Source: Bacteroidota bacterium
Lineage (GTDB): Bacteria > Bacteroidota > Bacteroidia > JAADEI01
Reading direction: 5' to 3'
Assembly: GCA_024280615.1 (NCBI GenBank)
Contig: JAJRPU010000051.1
Span: 1-11,591, forward strand
DNA length: 11,591 nucleotides
The notes under the pieces are model-generated. The model did no database searches. It was not told the origin of the DNA and was given only the letters and a program-made list of their open reading frames with translations. A program made the position numbers and the translations under genes. Below, in pieces: positions 1 to 7,352 of the stretch; the stretch's first letter is position 1, and each line of letters begins with the position of its first letter.

Positions 1-687
1 AATCTTACATTTGAAGTAGATGTTAAAGACAAGTCGCAATCCTTGTTTTAATGGACCTACCACTCGAACATGTTGGTCTTTCAACAGTCAAAGATTTAAT
101 AGATGTTGTCGCAATCCTTGTTTTAATGGACCTACCACTCGAACATAATGGCTTAACTTCTTCCCTGAATCTTTCATACTTCTCTTTTAGTCGCAATCCT
201 TGTTTTAATGGACCTACCACTCGAACTTAAAATATTAAACCCAAAACAGTAAAAAAATGAAAATGAGTCGCAATCCTTGTTTTAATGGACCTACCACTCG
301 AACTAGATAAAATTACCATTTAAACCATTGGAATTAATTCAAGGTCGCAATCCTTGTTTTAATGGACCTACCACTCGAACACAACGTAAAAAAACAACAA
401 TGAACCAAGAACAACAACCCAAGTCGCAATCCTTGTTTTAATGGACCTACCACTCGAACGGTTTGGGGAAGAGGCAATAAGAGAGGTCATCGGGGTCGCA
501 ATCCTTGTTTTAATGGACCTACCACTCGAACAAAGACCAAGCAAAATGTATATAGGAGATGAACTCATAAAAACGTCGCAATCCTTGTTTTAATGGACCT
601 ACCACTCGAACGGCTGAAGTATACATAGATACATAATCGCTTACGTTATAGTCGCAATCCTTGTTTTAATGGACCTACCACTCGAAC
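1..687 (-). CRISPR. CRISPR array, 9 repeats and 8 complete spacers, type III-like, left end cut off
   Basis: Nine identical 37-bp repeats start at 33, 108, 190, 267, 344, 423, 495, 575 and 651. On the plus strand each begins GTCGCAATCC and ends CCACTCGAAC. The spacers between them are 38, 45, 40, 40, 42, 35, 43 and 39 bp. Bases 1-32 look like part of another spacer, so the array continues left. Transcription is probably on the minus strand. There the repeat ends in ATTGCGAC, the 8-nt form expected of a crRNA 5' handle and, from memory, the one known for Thermus type III crRNAs. A 5-bp stem, AGTGG pairing with CCATT around a TAGGT loop, forms only in minus-strand RNA because it needs a G-U pair. 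The loose spacer lengths also suit type III. No cas gene is in the window, so the subtype is inference. All repeats, including the last at 651-687, are undecayed. Confidence 0.97.
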
Positions 688-900
688 AGCACCCTCTCAG
701 AGTTGTTGATTTTATTGGTTGTTTTGTGGGGGGTATGGTGAAGGTTGGCTTTGGGTGTGGGATAAACAAAGCTTTATTAAATTTAACTATTATCAGTTTT
801 ATAGCGTTGATTTTGTTTGTATCTTCAATAGTTTCAAGCCAGCCTTTCAATCAACGTCTAATAATTTTAACAAAATGCGCTTTTGAATGGTTCCATTAGG
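688..900 (-). promoter_or_regulatory. Candidate CRISPR leader
   Basis: This stretch follows the last perfect repeat and has no convincing gene. It would be upstream of the array if the array is read on the minus strand, as the handle and repeat hairpin suggest. It is AT-rich with homopolymer runs, as leaders often are. Short open frames crossing it start or end inside the repeats and show no recognisable protein. I found no minus-strand copy of the TAnnTTTG promoter element here, so the array promoter is not located and the leader boundary is arbitrary. Confidence 0.45.
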
Positions 901-909
901 TGTATGTTA

Positions 910-940
910 ATGTTATTATTTAACAGGAATGTTAAGTTTG
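910..940 (+). promoter_or_regulatory. Possible promoter for the outer-membrane protein gene
   Basis: TAAGTTTG at 933-940 matches the Bacteroidota -7 element TAnnTTTG exactly. The -33 position is weak: ATG at 910-912 stands where TTG is expected, with a 20-bp spacer. Transcription would begin near 945, leaving about 40 nt before the ATG at 984. Confidence 0.4.
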
Positions 941-983
941 AGGGAAAATGTCAGAGTGCTTATCTTTACAGAAAAGATAGTTT

Positions 984-3467
984 ATGAGGTTCATTGAAAT
1001 GTTGTTAATGTGTTTATGGAGCAATAAGCGTAAGATTATTTTGCCGTTTGTAGTTTTTTATGGGGTTATATACGGGCAACATATTCCTGGGGGATGGACT
1101 CAAAAAGAAGTAACAATTTCAATGAAGGTTAAAGATGCCAATGGTCGGGATGCACTACCAGCAGTGCTTGTAGTGTTGACAAATTTGAAGGATAGCACAC
1201 GTTTTTTTACTACTACTGATGACAATGGGGTTGCAACGTTTGAAATCAATTCGGGCAGGTGGCAAGTTGCTATTAAACTTGTGGGATATAGGGACACTTC
1301 CTTTGTGATAAATGTTTCCCGGGATGAGTTCTTAGGAACCGTTTATCTGCAACCTGTTTCTCAGCAGTTAAAGGAGGTTAAAGTAAAGGTTTCAGCCAGT
1401 GAAGAAAGTGCAGATAAAACAACTTTCTTAGTAACTAAAGCATTAAAAGAGAACACTACCACTGCTAGGGATGTTCTGCAAAAACTACCTGGAATTCAAT
1501 ATAATCCACTTGATGATGCATTTATGGTGGACAACAATCCTAACATTCTGATTCTTGTCAACGGAATGGAAAAGTCTCAGGAATATATCAAAAACATTCC
1601 ACCTGATAGGATTCTTAAGATTGAAATCATTAGGGACCCAACGGGCAGATATGGACTGGAAGGATATTCTGCAATAATAAATATTATTCTGCGAGATGAT
1701 TATGTAGGGTATGATTTCAGTTATTCCGGAATGGTTGCCTATTCTCCTTTCTTAGAGGGTGTTCCATACAAAGTTCCGTTTGCATTTAGTGGGCTTTCTG
1801 GGTCCTATTCATACAATAGGAACACTATCTATGCTTCTGTTTACTCGTGGATGCCCAGACCTCCTAGGATTGAATTGGACAGCACACATATATATGTAGA
1901 TTCAACGCTTTCAATATACTATTATAATATGCCTCCTGCTTATAAACCAATAAACAACATTGGCAAGGTGTGGGGAATGCGGGCTTCTGTGGGATTTGAC
2001 CATATTCCGCATCCCGGACAGATCATAAGTATTGAATTATCTCACAGAAGTGACATTCAACCTACTGTGTTTCAGGGAGATTGGCTGTTTAAGGACAGCA
2101 CTGTAATGTATTTTCCAACGTCTCAGCTGTATGTAACAAATGTTTTATTAGATACTTTCTCTCGCAATACATTTTCTTTTTCTAAAAGTAATGGAGTCAA
2201 TGGATATGTTAAGACACAACCTAACAAAACAAACACATTGATATTTGACGTACGGTTTAGAAAAGGGACCTCTAGTAGCGAAAATGTTTTCCAGACAGGT
2301 CCTTTTAAGAGGAAGGAACAGACGCAGAGTGGGACTACCCGATGGCGAGCAATAGTAGAATGGGAAAAGCATATTCTTGACAACATAAGTTCCATGGTTG
2401 GTATAGGCATTCATCGGCGAAAAGAAACCGGGATGTTCACTTTTAGCACATATATTAACGATATTCATAACCATTCTGATTCTATTAATACCGAAATGTC
2501 CCTTATTAGATTTCAGACCTATGCCTATTTGACTTATTCAATTAAGAAGAAATGGACATTCAAAGGGGGAACCGCTTTTGAATATTATGATTATTCTGTT
2601 GACACAAACCGCATATCTATAAGTGTTCTACAACCTGCCCTTGACATATTATGGAAGTTTCACAAAATTCTTTCGTTAAGATTGAGGTATAGAGTTAACT
2701 TTAGGTATCCAACCATTAGGGAGCTATTGCCAAGTACTGTTGCAATTAATCCATTTACACTACAGACAGGAAATCCAGAATTAAAACCCTATTATATGAA
2801 TAGGGTTTCTGTTCAATTAGGGGCATATGGAGGCAGAGCTAGAATTGAGCCATACTTCCAATGGGCAAACAATTACATAGCAAATTCTATTGACACAATT
2901 TCAGGGATGCGGATAATCTTAAAACCTGTCAATGCTGGGCAATTTAGAAGATTTGGTCTTAATACGGCTATTCCCATACCCTTAGGGAAAAAGATATTTG
3001 CCCTGATAAACTTTGATATATATAAAGAAGTTCTTCAAATAGACAGAGAAATTAGTTCACTTACTGACTTCACTTCTTTCTTTATGATAAGCTACACTTT
3101 CTTGAACAGAAAACTGTCCGTTGGCATAATGCAAATTAATTCTGTTTCAAAGAATTTAACAGCCACTGGTTTTAAAATGGGTGGTGAGAGACATGCCGAT
3201 ATGTGGATTTTTTTCCTTAGGTCCTTCTGGTTAAAAAGAAGATTGTCTATAGGGATTAGTTATATACCTCCATTGAGGCTTTTGGGAGCAGACTACGCAT
3301 TTATTACCTATAACGAATTGGGCATAGTAAGAAGATGGTCTGTGGTTGATATTGTTCCTACAAGAAACTCTGTTGCTTTCAGAGTATCATATTCATTCTC
3401 AAAAGGCGAAATAAAAAAACGTAAGAAGGAGAGAGACGAGGAAGAAATGGTTCCGCAAATGTTCTAG
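984..3467 (+). CDS. TonB-dependent-receptor-like outer membrane beta-barrel protein
   Basis: An 827-residue outer-membrane protein, probably for import of an unknown ligand. A basic segment near residues 15-17 and a hydrophobic stretch at about 18-30 ending in YGQ form a signal peptide. Residues 42-125 look like a carboxypeptidase-regulatory-like beta-sandwich (VLTNLKDSTRFFTTTDDNG region, then VGYRDT). About 140-240 is a plug: ARDVLQKLPGI at 161-171, ILVNGM at 190-195 and RILKIEIIRDPTGRYG at 209-224. The rest is rich in alternating aromatic strands and should be the barrel. The layout and length fit the family often named outer membrane beta-barrel family protein (OMP_b-brl_3). After the last strand (VAFRVSYSFS) comes a charged tail, which is common there. 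Start codons at 999 and 1008 are also in frame and would give a more usual signal-peptide n-region. No substrate-binding SusD-like partner is adjacent, so the substrate is unknown. Confidence 0.9.
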   Translation: MRFIEMLLMCLWSNKRKIILPFVVFYGVIYGQHIPGGWTQKEVTISMKVKDANGRDALPAVLVVLTNLKDSTRFFTTTDDNGVATFEINSGRWQVAIKLVGYRDTSFVINVSRDEFLGTVYLQPVSQQLKEVKVKVSASEESADKTTFLVTKALKENTTTARDVLQKLPGIQYNPLDDAFMVDNNPNILILVNGMEKSQEYIKNIPPDRILKIEIIRDPTGRYGLEGYSAIINIILRDDYVGYDFSYSGMVAYSPFLEGVPYKVPFAFSGLSGSYSYNRNTIYASVYSWMPRPPRIELDSTHIYVDSTLSIYYYNMPPAYKPINNIGKVWGMRASVGFDHIPHPGQIISIELSHRSDIQPTVFQGDWLFKDSTVMYFPTSQLYVTNVLLDTFSRNTFSFSKSNGVNGYVKTQPNKTNTLIFDVRFRKGTSSSENVFQTGPFKRKEQTQSGTTRWRAIVEWEKHILDNISSMVGIGIHRRKETGMFTFSTYINDIHNHSDSINTEMSLIRFQTYAYLTYSIKKKWTFKGGTAFEYYDYSVDTNRISISVLQPALDILWKFHKILSLRLRYRVNFRYPTIRELLPSTVAINPFTLQTGNPELKPYYMNRVSVQLGAYGGRARIEPYFQWANNYIANSIDTISGMRIILKPVNAGQFRRFGLNTAIPIPLGKKIFALINFDIYKEVLQIDREISSLTDFTSFFMISYTFLNRKLSVGIMQINSVSKNLTATGFKMGGERHADMWIFFLRSFWLKRRLSIGISYIPPLRLLGADYAFITYNELGIVRRWSVVDIVPTRNSVAFRVSYSFSKGEIKKRKKERDEEEMVPQMF

Positions 3468-3515
3468 AATTTCTCTCACAGTGAACACAGAGTTGGAATC
3501 AGAGTACACAGAGAT

Positions 3516-3638
3516 TTATTTTAGCATCCACGGGATAATAAGGCTTTCGTCTCCGAGGGCAGTATCAAGCACATTAGAAGCTACGGCTAAATACACTGCA
3601 TCGGCGGTGTTAATGCTTTTTAACTTGGCAAACTGCAT
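3516..3638 (-). pseudogene. Short open frame, possible PIN-domain remnant
   Basis: A 40-residue minus-strand frame with an ATG at 3638 and stop at 3516-3518. It contains TADAVYLAVA, which resembles the TADALHLA segment near the C-terminus of VapC-type PIN ribonucleases. The earlier acidic residues and the usual later aspartate segment are absent, and no antitoxin lies beside it. It may be a decayed fragment or chance. Function is not assigned. Confidence 0.18.
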
Positions 3639-3646
3639 AATTACAA

Positions 3647-3675
3647 TAGATTAACAAATGGTTAGCGTTAATCTA
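3647..3675. repeat. Perfect 9-bp inverted repeat before a gene start
   Basis: TAGATTAAC at 3647-3655 and GTTAATCTA at 3667-3675 are perfect inverted copies separated by 11 nt. The right arm ends 11 nt before the GTG start at 3687. On neither strand is it followed by a clear T-run, so it is not a typical intrinsic terminator. It could be an operator or a hairpin over the translation start of the following gene. The 20-bp centre-to-centre arm spacing, about two helical turns, would suit a dimeric DNA-binding protein. That role is inference. Confidence 0.5.
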
Positions 3676-3686
3676 AAAAAACGAAC

Positions 3687-4308
3687 GTGAATGTCGGAAA
3701 GATTATTTTTATAAGCATTATTTCAGTATTAATACTAATAGGATTTGGCGTGCTCTTATCTTTTCCGTGTATTAAAAAACAGAGAGTTCCTACTTATACA
3801 GATAAGTTAAGAGACTTGAACATACATTATAAACTTCCTGCACACATTGCCGTAAAATCCAGTTTACCTGACACCAGTGCACTTGGCGGTTTTGCTGAAT
3901 CGGATAACGAAGCTAAGCCATTATTCTGTGCTTTCTTTAAATTTTTCAATAAACAAGGGGGCTTTATATATATTGACACAAGCAAAATCGTACCATTGGA
4001 CGAACACTCTTATGAAAAATATAGAGGCTATAAGATTTTTATAGTCAACAAGACGGACTCAGTCGTCAAACTCCCAGCAATAAACAGCACACTATATGCA
4101 GTGGCTGAAGTTTATTATAAAGGCGAATGGCACGGAGATTGAATACATTCTTTACAGTTGGTGTAGCAACAGTTATCACTCTGTCTTCCTGCGTCCGGGT
4201 GAGTATTGGGAAAATGTTGTGCCCAAGTACACAGGCAAGATAAAAAGCAAAATGAGGTACAAACTTTATCTCAAGTTCCGGACACTGAATCGCGGCCAAT
4301 CCAAATAG
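3687..4308 (+). pseudogene. Membrane-anchored protein of unknown function, frameshifted
   Basis: The first frame starts with GTG at 3687 (upstream stop in frame at 3669) and encodes 151 residues ending at 4142. Residues about 5-26 (KIIFISIISVLILIGFGVLL) form one N-terminal membrane segment. The rest would face the periplasm. The first frame ends in YYKGEWHGD and stops. The +1-shifted frame carries straight on with IEYILYSWCSNSYHSVFL and RPGEYWENVVPKYTGK, and stops at 4306-4308. Removing one G in the GG at 4130-4131 restores WHEIEYILYSW and one reading frame of about 206 residues. From 3687 to 4308 is 622 bp, one base more than a multiple of three. The second half resembles small hypothetical proteins I associate with Bacteroidota (SWCxNSYH, then PGxYWE), but I cannot name a function. 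It is either a recent pseudogene or a sequencing error. I see no slippery heptamer to suggest programmed shifting. Confidence 0.7.
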
Positions 4309-4430
4309 TATCAAGGGATAGACTAACATTACTACATGTTTGCGTACTTCAAAAAGCATTAAAATTAGTCAAAAAAATTTGTTTTATATTTGAAATACAA
4401 TTTAATAAAAAATTATGACATAAAAAATGC

Positions 4431-4476
4431 AGGGATTTGTTGAAACTATATTAAAATCAAGGGTTTATTGAAATAA
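4431..4476. repeat. Short imperfect tandem direct repeat
   Basis: AGGGATTTGTTGAAACTA, starting near 4431, recurs about 29 bp later as AGGGTTTATTGAAATAAG. The surrounding DNA is very AT-rich, so part of the likeness may be chance. There is no gene from 4309 to 4789, and this is the first structure seen in that stretch. Confidence 0.3.
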
Positions 4477-4500
4477 GATACGTTAATAAAATGTGCGTCC

Positions 4501-4683
4501 TCACAAATTTCACACCTTGAATTCTGGGAAGCCTGATGGTTACTGGGATAGGTGCATTTTAGAAGCTATAACTTAAGTAATATCTGCTTACTCATAAAAT
4601 CACAAAATTTATGTTCCGAATTGCGGGGAAGCCCGATAATTATTGGGACAGACGCGTTTGGAGTCTCGTAAGATGAGTATCAG
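4501..4683. repeat. Diverged pair of ~85-bp direct repeats about 100 bp apart
   Basis: The copies run from about 4501 to 4584 and 4600 to 4683. Both begin TCACAAA. The best core is GAATT at 4519 and 4618, then AAGCC at 4529 and 4629, then 26 aligned bases. In those 26 bases 18 agree and all eight differences are transitions. Each core holds an imperfect palindrome. In the second copy it is CCCGAT at 4632-4637 and ATTGGG at 4642-4647. The first copy has the same layout but pairs less well. This looks like two old copies of a small palindromic dispersed element, or remnants of a duplicated intergenic segment. No transposase is nearby. Bases 4660-4696 hold nothing else I recognise. Confidence 0.6.
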
Positions 4684-4696
4684 TATAAACCTATTG

Positions 4697-4737
4697 AAGA
4701 AAAAATAAATAGGGTGGACCCGCTGTGGAGCCCACCC
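4697..4737 (-). terminator. Intrinsic terminator of katG
   Basis: In the minus-strand transcript, GGGTGG (plus 4732-4737) pairs with CCACCC (plus 4712-4717) across a 14-nt loop. The stem is followed by a T-rich run, seen as AAGAAAAAATAAATA on the plus strand just left of the stem. A second possible hairpin lies between it and the katG stop codon, AGCGT with ACGCT at 4754-4758 and 4778-4782. Confidence 0.7.
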
Positions 4738-4789
4738 CTTCGGTGTTGGAGGAAGCGTATCCCCTATGCGGAGAGCGACGCTAACCAAA

Positions 4790-7027
4790 TCAGTGATGCA
4801 GGTCAAAACGGTCAAGCATCATCACTTTGTCCCATACCTTAACAAAATCCCGAATGAACTTTTCATTTGCATCATCAGCACCATATACCTCACATATTGC
4901 TCTTAGTTCTGGGTCATGCCCAAGTATTAGGTCAACGCGTGTGGCACTCCATACCTTCTCCCCTGTTTTTCGGTCATAACCATGATAAAGGTACTTACGG
5001 TCATCGGCAGGTTTCCATTCATACCGCATATCAAGCAAATTAACGAAATAATTATTATTAAGAACTCCTGGAGTGGTTGTTAATACACCCGTATCTGACA
5101 GGTCATATATGGCTCCAAGGGTTCGTAAGCCGGCAAGCAGAACAACCATTTCGGGAACAGATAAAGTAAGTAGGTCTGCTTTGTCTATTAGCCAATGTTC
5201 AGCAGGAGCAGTGGTTCTCTTAAAATTGTAATAGTTTCTAAATCCGTCTGCTACCGGCTCAAGAACACAGAAGGATTCAACATCAGTGTGTTCATATCCG
5301 GCGTCCACACGTCCTGGAGTAAATGGCACCTTAATGTCATAGCCTGCTTTACGAATTGCCTCTTCAATGGCGGCTATACCTCCCAGGACAATTAGGTCTG
5401 CAATAGTAACGCGCTTGTTGCCTGTTTGTTTATTATTAAATTCCTCTTTTATTTTTTCGTATGTGGCAAGGACTTTGCGGAGCACTGGCGGATTGTTAGC
5501 TTCCCAATCAATTTGAGGTTTTAAGCGAATGCGGGCTCCATTAACGCCCCCTCGCTTATCAGAATTGCGATATGTGGAAGCTGCCGCCCATGCAACAAGA
5601 ACCAATTCGGAAACGCTGTGTCCTGATTTGAGAATTTGCTTCTTTAGTTCCTCAACGTCTGCTTCTTCAATAAGTTCAAAGTCTCGTTCAGGCAACGGGT
5701 CCTGCCATAAAAATGTTTCTTTGGGAACTTCTGGACCTACATATCTAGTAGGCGGACCCATGTCCCTGTGTGTTAATTTAAACCAAGCTCGTGCAAAAGC
5801 CTTTTCAAATTCCTCAGGGTTCTCATAGAACCTTCGTGCTATCTTTTCATAAACAGGGTCATATCTGAGAGCCAGGTCCGTGGTTAGCATCATAGGTGGA
5901 TGTTTCTTGTTGGGGTCAAAGGCATCTGGAACGGTTTTAACATCTTGTTTTGGTTTCCATTGCCAACCGCCAGCAGGACTCTTCACTGGCTCCCATTCAT
6001 ATTCAAACAGATGCTTAAAGAAGTCATGACTCCATTTGGTGGGGGTTGTTGTCCACGAACCTTCTAAACCACTAGTAAAAGTGTGCTCGGAGTGGCCCTT
6101 GCCATAAGATACCTTCCAACCGAGCCCCATACTTTCAACATCTTCGGCAAGAGGTTCAGGACCTACATATTCTTTGGGAACGGCACCGTGCGCTTTACCA
6201 AAAGAGTGCCCTCCAGCAATTAGTGCAACAGTCTCCTCATCATTCATTCCCATTCTTGCAAAAGAGTCTCTAATTTCCTTGGCTGCTGCTAATGGGTCCG
6301 GTTTTCCACCCGGTCCTTCTGGATTAACATAAATGAGCCCCATTTGAGTAGCGGCTAATGGTGCGTCCAACTTCCCATCTTCGCTATGTCGCTTGTCGTC
6401 TAACCACTCTTCCTCCGGTCCCCAGAAAACATTGTCTTCTGCTTCATAAACGTCTTCCCTACCACCGGAAAAACCGAATGTCTTGAAGCCCATTGACTCC
6501 ATTGCTACGTTACCTGCCAGGATAATCAGGTCTGCCCATGATATTTTATCTCCGTATTTTTTCTTAATGGGCCAAAGAAGCCTTATAGCTTTGTCAAGAT
6601 TTGCGTTATCGGGCCAGCCTATCCTAGGACCAAACCTTATGGAACCGGTGTTGGCTCCGCCACGACCATCAAAGACACGATAGGAACCGGCACTGTGCCA
6701 TGCTAACCTAATAAACAAGCCTCCGTAGTGTCCAAAATCAGCGGGCCACCAATCCTGTGATTCTGTCATTAATTTCTTAAGGTCTTCTTTTAATGCCCAA
6801 TAATCTAGTTTTTTGAACTCTTCAACGTAATTAAAGTCCTTATCCATTGGGTTGGACTTCTCGGAATGCTTACGAAGAACATCAAGTCTGGGTAAATGAG
6901 GGTATTTTTGGTAGATGGGAGGTGCTTGCGAAGCAGTTGCTTTAATCACCACATCATGGAAGGGGCAACCATTGGATTTGCCATTGTCCATTCCCTGTCC
7001 GTGTAGCATTTCCTTTTTCTCCTTCAT
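4790..7027 (-). CDS. katG: Catalase-peroxidase KatG
   Basis: A bifunctional haem enzyme that breaks down hydrogen peroxide and also has peroxidase activity; it acts in the cytoplasm. From the ATG at 7027 the product is 745 residues, normal for the family. Distal haem side: RLAWHSAGSYR with Arg107, Trp110 and His111. The Met-Tyr-Trp crosslink partners are present: Trp110, Tyr233 in GLIYVNPEG and Met259 in ARMGMND. Proximal side: His274 in GGHSFGKAHG, Trp325 in SWTTTPTKW and Asp384 in TTDLAL. The mobile Arg421 lies in HRDMGP. From about 430 on is the second, haem-less peroxidase-like domain (WAAASTYR, GGVNGARIRL). An in-frame TTG at 7060 would add 11 residues, but the predicted promoter overlaps that stretch, so ATG 7027 is preferred. 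It stands alone between a promoter and a terminator. No peroxide regulator such as OxyR or PerR is adjacent. Confidence 0.98.
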   Translation of the reverse strand: MKEKKEMLHGQGMDNGKSNGCPFHDVVIKATASQAPPIYQKYPHLPRLDVLRKHSEKSNPMDKDFNYVEEFKKLDYWALKEDLKKLMTESQDWWPADFGHYGGLFIRLAWHSAGSYRVFDGRGGANTGSIRFGPRIGWPDNANLDKAIRLLWPIKKKYGDKISWADLIILAGNVAMESMGFKTFGFSGGREDVYEAEDNVFWGPEEEWLDDKRHSEDGKLDAPLAATQMGLIYVNPEGPGGKPDPLAAAKEIRDSFARMGMNDEETVALIAGGHSFGKAHGAVPKEYVGPEPLAEDVESMGLGWKVSYGKGHSEHTFTSGLEGSWTTTPTKWSHDFFKHLFEYEWEPVKSPAGGWQWKPKQDVKTVPDAFDPNKKHPPMMLTTDLALRYDPVYEKIARRFYENPEEFEKAFARAWFKLTHRDMGPPTRYVGPEVPKETFLWQDPLPERDFELIEEADVEELKKQILKSGHSVSELVLVAWAAASTYRNSDKRGGVNGARIRLKPQIDWEANNPPVLRKVLATYEKIKEEFNNKQTGNKRVTIADLIVLGGIAAIEEAIRKAGYDIKVPFTPGRVDAGYEHTDVESFCVLEPVADGFRNYYNFKRTTAPAEHWLIDKADLLTLSVPEMVVLLAGLRTLGAIYDLSDTGVLTTTPGVLNNNYFVNLLDMRYEWKPADDRKYLYHGYDRKTGEKVWSATRVDLILGHDPELRAICEVYGADDANEKFIRDFVKVWDKVMMLDRFDLHH

Positions 7028-7047
7028 GGCTATGTGATTTTCAATTA

Positions 7048-7078
7048 CAAAGTTACACAAATTTAGATTAAGTTCAAA
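7048..7078 (-). promoter_or_regulatory. katG promoter, Bacteroidota type
   Basis: On the minus strand TTTG (plus 7075-7078) is followed after exactly 19 bp by TAACTTTG (plus 7048-7055), a full match to the -33/-7 consensus of the Bacteroidota housekeeping sigma factor. Transcription would start near 7043-7045, giving a 5' leader under 20 nt before ATG 7027. This decides the start codon. From 7079 to 7282 I see nothing else convincing. Confidence 0.75.
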
Positions 7079-7282
7079 TAAATAAACAGCGACGGGGTCG
7101 TAAAAAGTTCCTTCGCATTCAGTAATTGAGTTTAACGAACAATATCTTACTGCTTCTTTTATAGGGACATTTATGGCAATTCATTCTTCCTCAACACCTT
7201 AACTTAGTATTATATAGAGCTTAGTTTGTCCTTCCCATGGCTAAACGCGCTATAGAGGCATAGTTTTACAGCTATTAGCCAC

Positions 7283-7311
7283 TTGCTATTTTCTGTATAA
7301 TTATTTATTTG
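7283..7311 (+). promoter_or_regulatory. Weak candidate promoter for purA
   Basis: TTG at 7283-7285 is followed after 18 bp by TTTATTTG at 7304-7311, one mismatch from TAnnTTTG and one base short in spacing. Transcription would begin near 7316, about 35 nt before the purA ATG. It is the best candidate in this gap but is not strong. Confidence 0.3.
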
Positions 7312-7352
7312 GCATAATTTTACCTCATCACACAAAAAACGTAATTGAGACA

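Noticed and set aside
23..568. Minus-strand frames running through the array
   Set aside because: They contain the translated repeat again and again, so they are by-products of the array and not genes.
1..687. Self-targeting spacers matching other parts of the window
   Set aside because: Reading the spacers against the rest of the window on both strands by eye gave no long match; a proper alignment was not possible.
669..899. 76-residue plus-strand frame beside the array
   Set aside because: It starts inside the last CRISPR repeat and its sequence has no recognisable domain; the region is better explained as leader.
2123..2474. Minus-strand frames inside the outer-membrane protein gene
   Set aside because: Shadows of a well-supported coding sequence on the other strand.
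3477..3514. Repeated ACACAGAG words after the outer-membrane protein gene
   Set aside because: Two short copies only; no longer period or pairing structure could be shown.
4120..4145. Programmed ribosomal frameshifting as explanation for the split gene
   Set aside because: No slippery heptamer or obvious stimulatory hairpin was seen at the junction; mutation or sequencing error is simpler.
4206..4418. Frame following the frameshifted gene, considered as a third segment of it
   Set aside because: After the second frame's stop at 4308 the residues show no family-like continuation, and the second frame already ends with plausible sequence.
4609..4815. 68-residue minus-strand frame overlapping the katG end
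   Set aside because: It spans the terminator hairpin and T-run and the repeat copy; its composition is not protein-like.
7119..7184. 21-residue minus-strand frame with a GAGGAAGA sequence before its ATG and a CxxC pair
   Set aside because: Too short to support, and the Shine-Dalgarno-like run means little in this phylum.
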